Assembly: GCA_028456385.1 (NCBI GenBank) | Contig: JALNQF010000550.1 | Coordinates: forward strand, 1 to 23,576 | DNA: 23,576 nucleotides | Origin: Ophiosphaerella korrae | Taxonomy: Eukaryota > Ascomycota > Dothideomycetes > Pleosporales > Phaeosphaeriaceae | Direction of reading: 5' to 3' | Part shown: positions 21,084 to 23,576 of the stretch, in pieces | Layout: every line of letters begins with the position of its first letter | How positions within the stretch are numbered: the stretch's first letter is position 1 | The notes under the pieces: model-generated | Database searches by the model: none | What the model saw: the letters and a program-made list of their open reading frames with translations, nothing else | What the model was told of the DNA's origin: nothing | Made by a program: the position numbers and the translations under genes

Positions 21084-21667
21084 AGTTAAAACCCTCTAGA
21101 ACGCCTAGTAGTAAACTAAGAGAACTAACATTACTAATAATAGATAGAGAGACAATAGGGACGTCTAGCGTAGGACCTACTATAGCAACACTAAACGCCT
21201 TATCTAAGTCTAGCTTAGCTTCTAGAGCTACTAACTACTTAGCTAATTTCTTATTATTTAAGGCCTTTATCTTACAAAGACAAGAGAGATAAGCTTAATT
21301 TTCTACTAGCTTACTCTGCGCAAGCTCCTAGATATACTTATACTTAGCTTTAGCCTCTGCGATTTAAGATAGTAATTTCTCTTAAGTTTAGTTAATAGCT
21401 TTCTCTATTATTATTAAGCCTAGACGCAAGAATAAGTATAATAAACTTATACTTAGAAAGAGAAACACTAGATACGTTATAAGAGCTACATATATTTATA
21501 TAAATATACACCTTATAAGCTTTACTATTGTTTATAGAAATAATATAAAGAAGAGACTTAGGGTTTAACTTAAGAGAAGTATAACGAGAGTAAGGAAATA
21601 TTTTAACACTATTACGTAACACGCGATTAGTAAGGAGATAGCAACAACGTGTAAATAAAATAGTTAT
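21061..21667 (-). pseudogene. Antisense split gene of element 1
   Basis: Closely related to the element 2 copy. Exon 1 is 21667-21451 (start ATG mutated to ATA, otherwise open), intron 21450-21405, exon 2 21404-21061, and 186 residues spliced. All six inferred zinc-ligand positions are Tyr here. The intron 5' site reads ATAAGT, a G-to-A change from GTAAGT, so splicing would fail in this copy. The C-terminus LLGVLEGFNF is intact. It overlaps pol by 23 nt tail to tail. Confidence 0.7.
21405..21450 (-). other. Intron of element 1 antisense gene, 5' splice site destroyed
   Basis: 46 nt at the homologous position: ATAAGT (from GTAAGT), CTTAAT (branch-like) and AATAG. The shared length and position across three copies support a real ancestral intron. 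Confidence 0.72.
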
Positions 21668-21750
21668 AAGGGAGGATAAAGAACTCTACATTAATAAAGA
21701 AACTAGACTAATAACTCTAGCTCTAAGATAGGTAAACTAAGACCTACCTA

Positions 21751-21763
21751 AGAGGGGAGATAG
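21751..21763 (+). other. Element 1 polypurine tract
   Basis: AGAGGGGAGATAG directly abuts the 3' LTR start TGTTACAGG. Confidence 0.8.
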
Positions 21764-22192
21764 TGTTACAGGTGTAATAGAAGAAATCGAGATAGAACTA
21801 ATTAGTCCTAATCTAGGCGCTAACAAAGTATAGGATAAGTAAGATAACAACCTTGATTAGGAGACTATATATAACTAGGATACCTAGGCTAATCTGTAAT
21901 CTATAGACTCTTAGTATTAATAGATTATAGATTAAGACAATCTATAATCTACTAGTCTTAGCAACTATAGATTATAGATTACGACAAGTATATAGTTAGT
22001 AAGATGCGTATTGTTAGGATAGTATTAGTAATTCAATCCTTTAACTATAGAACGCTAATATAGGATAGTTGTAAAACATCTTCTATTGTTTATAAGTTAT
22101 TATAGATTATAACCTAAGCTTTTACTATTAACTCTTAATCTACTAATACCCCTTAGGCACTAGGAAGTTAACCCTAGTGACAACCCGTTACA
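21764..22192 (+). repeat. Element 1 3' LTR
   Basis: 429 bp, starting TGTTACAGG and ending CCCGTTACA, matching 1038-1466. The inverted-repeat array is at 21889-21982. Confidence 0.92.
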
Positions 22193-22197
22193 CTTTT
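22193..22197. repeat. Right TSD of element 1 (CTTTT)
   Basis: Partner of 1033-1037. It lies in the central loop of the foldback element. Confidence 0.8.
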
Positions 22198-22207
22198 TTT
22201 ACTAGGG

Positions 22208-22543
22208 ATAATCTATCTCCTTTAATATTGTTTTTTTATCGACACTCCTAATATTAAAAACATTCCTTATATATATATTACTTAACTAAATTAATTTTAT
22301 ACAGAATTCTAAGTACCTTTATTTTCCTATTTTTTTTTGAAAAAATATCAAAATATAAGATATATATATATTAATTACTATAGGGTTATTTATATAAGTA
22401 TTTAGAGTAATAAATGTTAAGGGAGTTTTTTAAAATATTATATATTAGTAGAGTTATACTACTTTAAACTTTTTGATTTTCTTTGATTTTCCTAGTAAAA
22501 CTGGCTCGTCACGCGAACTGGCTCGTTACGCGCACAGACACGT
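22208..22543 (-). repeat. Right terminal inverted repeat
   Basis: Reverse complement of 677-1011, and about 336 bp because of one extra A. The subterminal motifs are at 22499-22513 and 22516-22530, and the tip ends at 22543, followed by TA. Confidence 0.9.
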
Positions 22544-22545
22544 TA
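22544..22545. repeat. Right TA target-site duplication
   Basis: TA follows the tip CGCGCACAGACACGT, matching TA at 675-676. Confidence 0.7.
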
Positions 22546-22715
22546 GCTCGCCACTAACTCAACCACAACCCAACCAACTCAACTGCGGAGCACCCTGGAG
22601 AGCCGCAACGCACCAGCGCAGGCCGGAGAATTGAGATCTTGTTTATCAATCACATGACTAACGGCTATCGCCAATATGATGGCTCATCACGTCATGGCCG
22701 GACTGCGTAGAGCCG
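22546..22715. other. Spacer between TIR element and transposase remnant
   Basis: Normal-composition DNA. It may hold the mutated N-terminal part of the transposase (for example from the ATG at 22677), but I could not match it securely to the family. Confidence 0.4.
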
Positions 22716-23384
22716 ATACATGAGCAAAACACGAAACTCGAGATAACGGATCTCTATCACCGAGCCGCAACTGCGTAGAAACGAGTATATATATTGAGAA
22801 ACTTTGCGTCACATATAGCTCGAGAGCCAGTCAGCTAGAGCTGGGTTACTCGCTTCCTCCACCGAAACAACAACTCAGTTGTATCCAAATGGACCACCGG
22901 CATTGACCAAACACGCTACAAAGCTAACTCTTATACAAAGTATAAGCTACACTTTGACCGCTTGCATCAGAAGATAGAGGAATATCAGATAGAACTACGG
23001 CATTCGTACAACATGGATGAGAAAGGCTTTACGATTAGTATCACCAGAAGGCCCAGACGTGTCTTTAGCCGAGCAACGTGGGAGACAAAAGAAGTCCGAG
23101 CAGCTCTCTAAGATGGGTCTCGCAAGTGGATAACTGTCTAAGCGTGTGTCTGCGCAGACGGGACATGTCTGCCGCCTGGACTTGTCTACGCAGTTGCCCA
23201 AGAAGCTATAAGATTAGCATGGGTAGACGCAATTGGTGCTGGAGAGCATCAAGTCTTTGTTAGCTCATGTCTATCTGGGTGGACAAATGACGACGTTGGT
23301 CTAGCCTGGCTTGAGCACGTGTTTAACCGCTTTACTGCTGTCGGACTTGAAGGGTCACAGGTTGATGGATGTGAACCGGAATAG
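22716..23384 (+). pseudogene. Fot1/pogo-type DDE transposase remnant
   Basis: One plus-strand phase reads through with internal stops at 22776, 22836, 23109 and 23139, then ends at 23382. Every internal stop can be read as a mutated CAG or CAA. The N-terminal part matches the CENP-B-type helix-turn-helix of fungal pogo-like transposases (RNFASHIA, then WVTRF from 22842, then WTTGID from 22890). The DDE_1 catalytic domain follows with YNMDEKGF around 23007-23030, where Asp 23016 is the expected first catalytic residue. DGSRKW, ACVCADG, LPPGL and a WLEHVFNRFT stretch follow. The second catalytic DGH region is not clearly present: VDG near 23364 is followed by Cys. The copy is therefore truncated or diverged. 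RIP damage is far milder than in the Gypsy elements. Confidence 0.88.
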
Positions 23385-23576
23385 GATTGAAAGAATGCGA
23401 TAATTGTTCGTGATGAGTGTGTCACTGATTGATTGCAAGTGACTGATGAGATTGAGTGGGACTCGAGAGTGAGTTGAATTAATTAATTGTTCCTCTATCA
23501 TCTGCCTGCCGGCTCCTATTGATAACCTTCGTGATGCTCTTTGATTGCTCTCATGCTGAAGGATTTCTCTTTGTTG
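23385..23576. other. Right edge, nothing recognised
   Basis: Normal-composition sequence after the transposase remnant. No continuation of the DDE domain, inverted repeat or RNA gene is visible. Confidence 0.5.

Larger units (their letters stand above)
1038..22192 (+). mobile_element. Gypsy chromovirus-type element 1 (outer, interrupted twice)
   Basis: The 429-bp LTRs at 1038-1466 and 21764-22192 bound an element of about 7,025 bp once elements 2 and 3 and one TSD copy for each are removed. Order: LTR, 61-nt leader, gag-pol, antisense gene, polypurine tract, LTR. It is the same family as element 2, with body sequence alignable throughout, but the last 50 bp or so of the LTR differ. It is heavily RIP-mutated, with stop codons throughout gag-pol. 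Confidence 0.93.
677..22543. mobile_element. TIR foldback / MITE-like DNA element split by Gypsy insertions
   Basis: The element has near-identical 335-bp terminal inverted repeats and TA flanks. Removing element 1 and one CTTTT copy leaves about 0.7 kb: two arms around a loop of roughly 35 bp, with no coding capacity. The TA duplication and the ACGT-starting tip suggest a non-autonomous Tc1/mariner/pogo-type element, but no transposase lies inside. CpA and TpG are common in the arms, so they look naturally AT-rich rather than RIP-mutated, unlike the Gypsy DNA they enclose. It is the oldest layer of the nest. Confidence 0.75.

Noticed and set aside
677..22543. The whole AT-rich block as one giant TIR transposon with cargo
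   Set aside because: The interior is fully explained by three nested Gypsy elements with their own TSDs. Nothing else lies between the arms.
22995..23201. Minus-strand open frame with several Cys
   Set aside because: It is the complement of the pogo-type DDE domain, whose plus-strand reading has clear family motifs.
22861..23384. Possible second catalytic Asp (VDG near 23364) of the transposase
   Set aside because: The following residues do not give the expected His-x-Ser-His pattern, so the copy may be truncated before this motif. Not claimed.

Overview
The window is a stack of nested, mutation-wrecked transposable elements from a filamentous ascomycete (Pezizomycotina-type) genome. Three things point there. 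The first is extreme C-to-T / G-to-A decay: CpA and TpG are largely replaced by TpA, and CAG, CAA and TGG codons have become TAG or TAA, as expected of repeat-induced point mutation (RIP). The second is chromovirus-type Ty3/Gypsy LTR retrotransposons. The third is a Fot1/pogo-type DDE transposase remnant. No intact host gene is visible. The species cannot be told from this sequence.

Layout, from outside in. Normal-composition flanks lie at 1-674 and 22546-23576. Between TA duplications sits a foldback or MITE-like element with 335-bp terminal inverted repeats (677-1011 and 22208-22543), originally about 0.7 kb. Gypsy element 1 (1038-22192, + strand, about 7,025 bp of its own sequence, TSD CTTTT) inserted into its central loop. 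Element 1 was then hit twice. Element 2 (1588-8624, + strand, 7,037 bp, TSD ATAGT/ACAGT) landed 20 codons into gag. Element 3 (10224-17306, - strand, 7,083 bp, TSD TATAA) landed between gag and protease. All three have paired LTRs, a 61-nt leader, one gag-pol frame of about 1,812 codons (zinc knuckles, protease, RT, RNase H, integrase, chromodomain-like tail) and a polypurine tract.

The most interesting signal is a second gene in each Gypsy element. It lies between pol and the 3' LTR, on the opposite strand, and runs tail to tail with pol, overlapping it by 23-29 nt. It is split by a 46-nt spliceosomal-type intron at the same place in all three copies. Removing the intron joins two otherwise out-of-phase halves and gives the same junction pattern, W-[RK]-A-[VI]-N, in elements 2 and 3. 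The inferred 177-186-residue protein has Zn2Cys6-like cysteine spacing in exon 1, a charged coiled-coil-like stretch in exon 2 and a conserved hydrophobic C-terminus. An intron on the antisense strand cannot be removed from the genomic RNA during retrotransposition, which explains its persistence.

The right flank carries a broken pogo-like transposase (22716-23384) with four C-to-T-type internal stops. The left flank has no recognisable gene.
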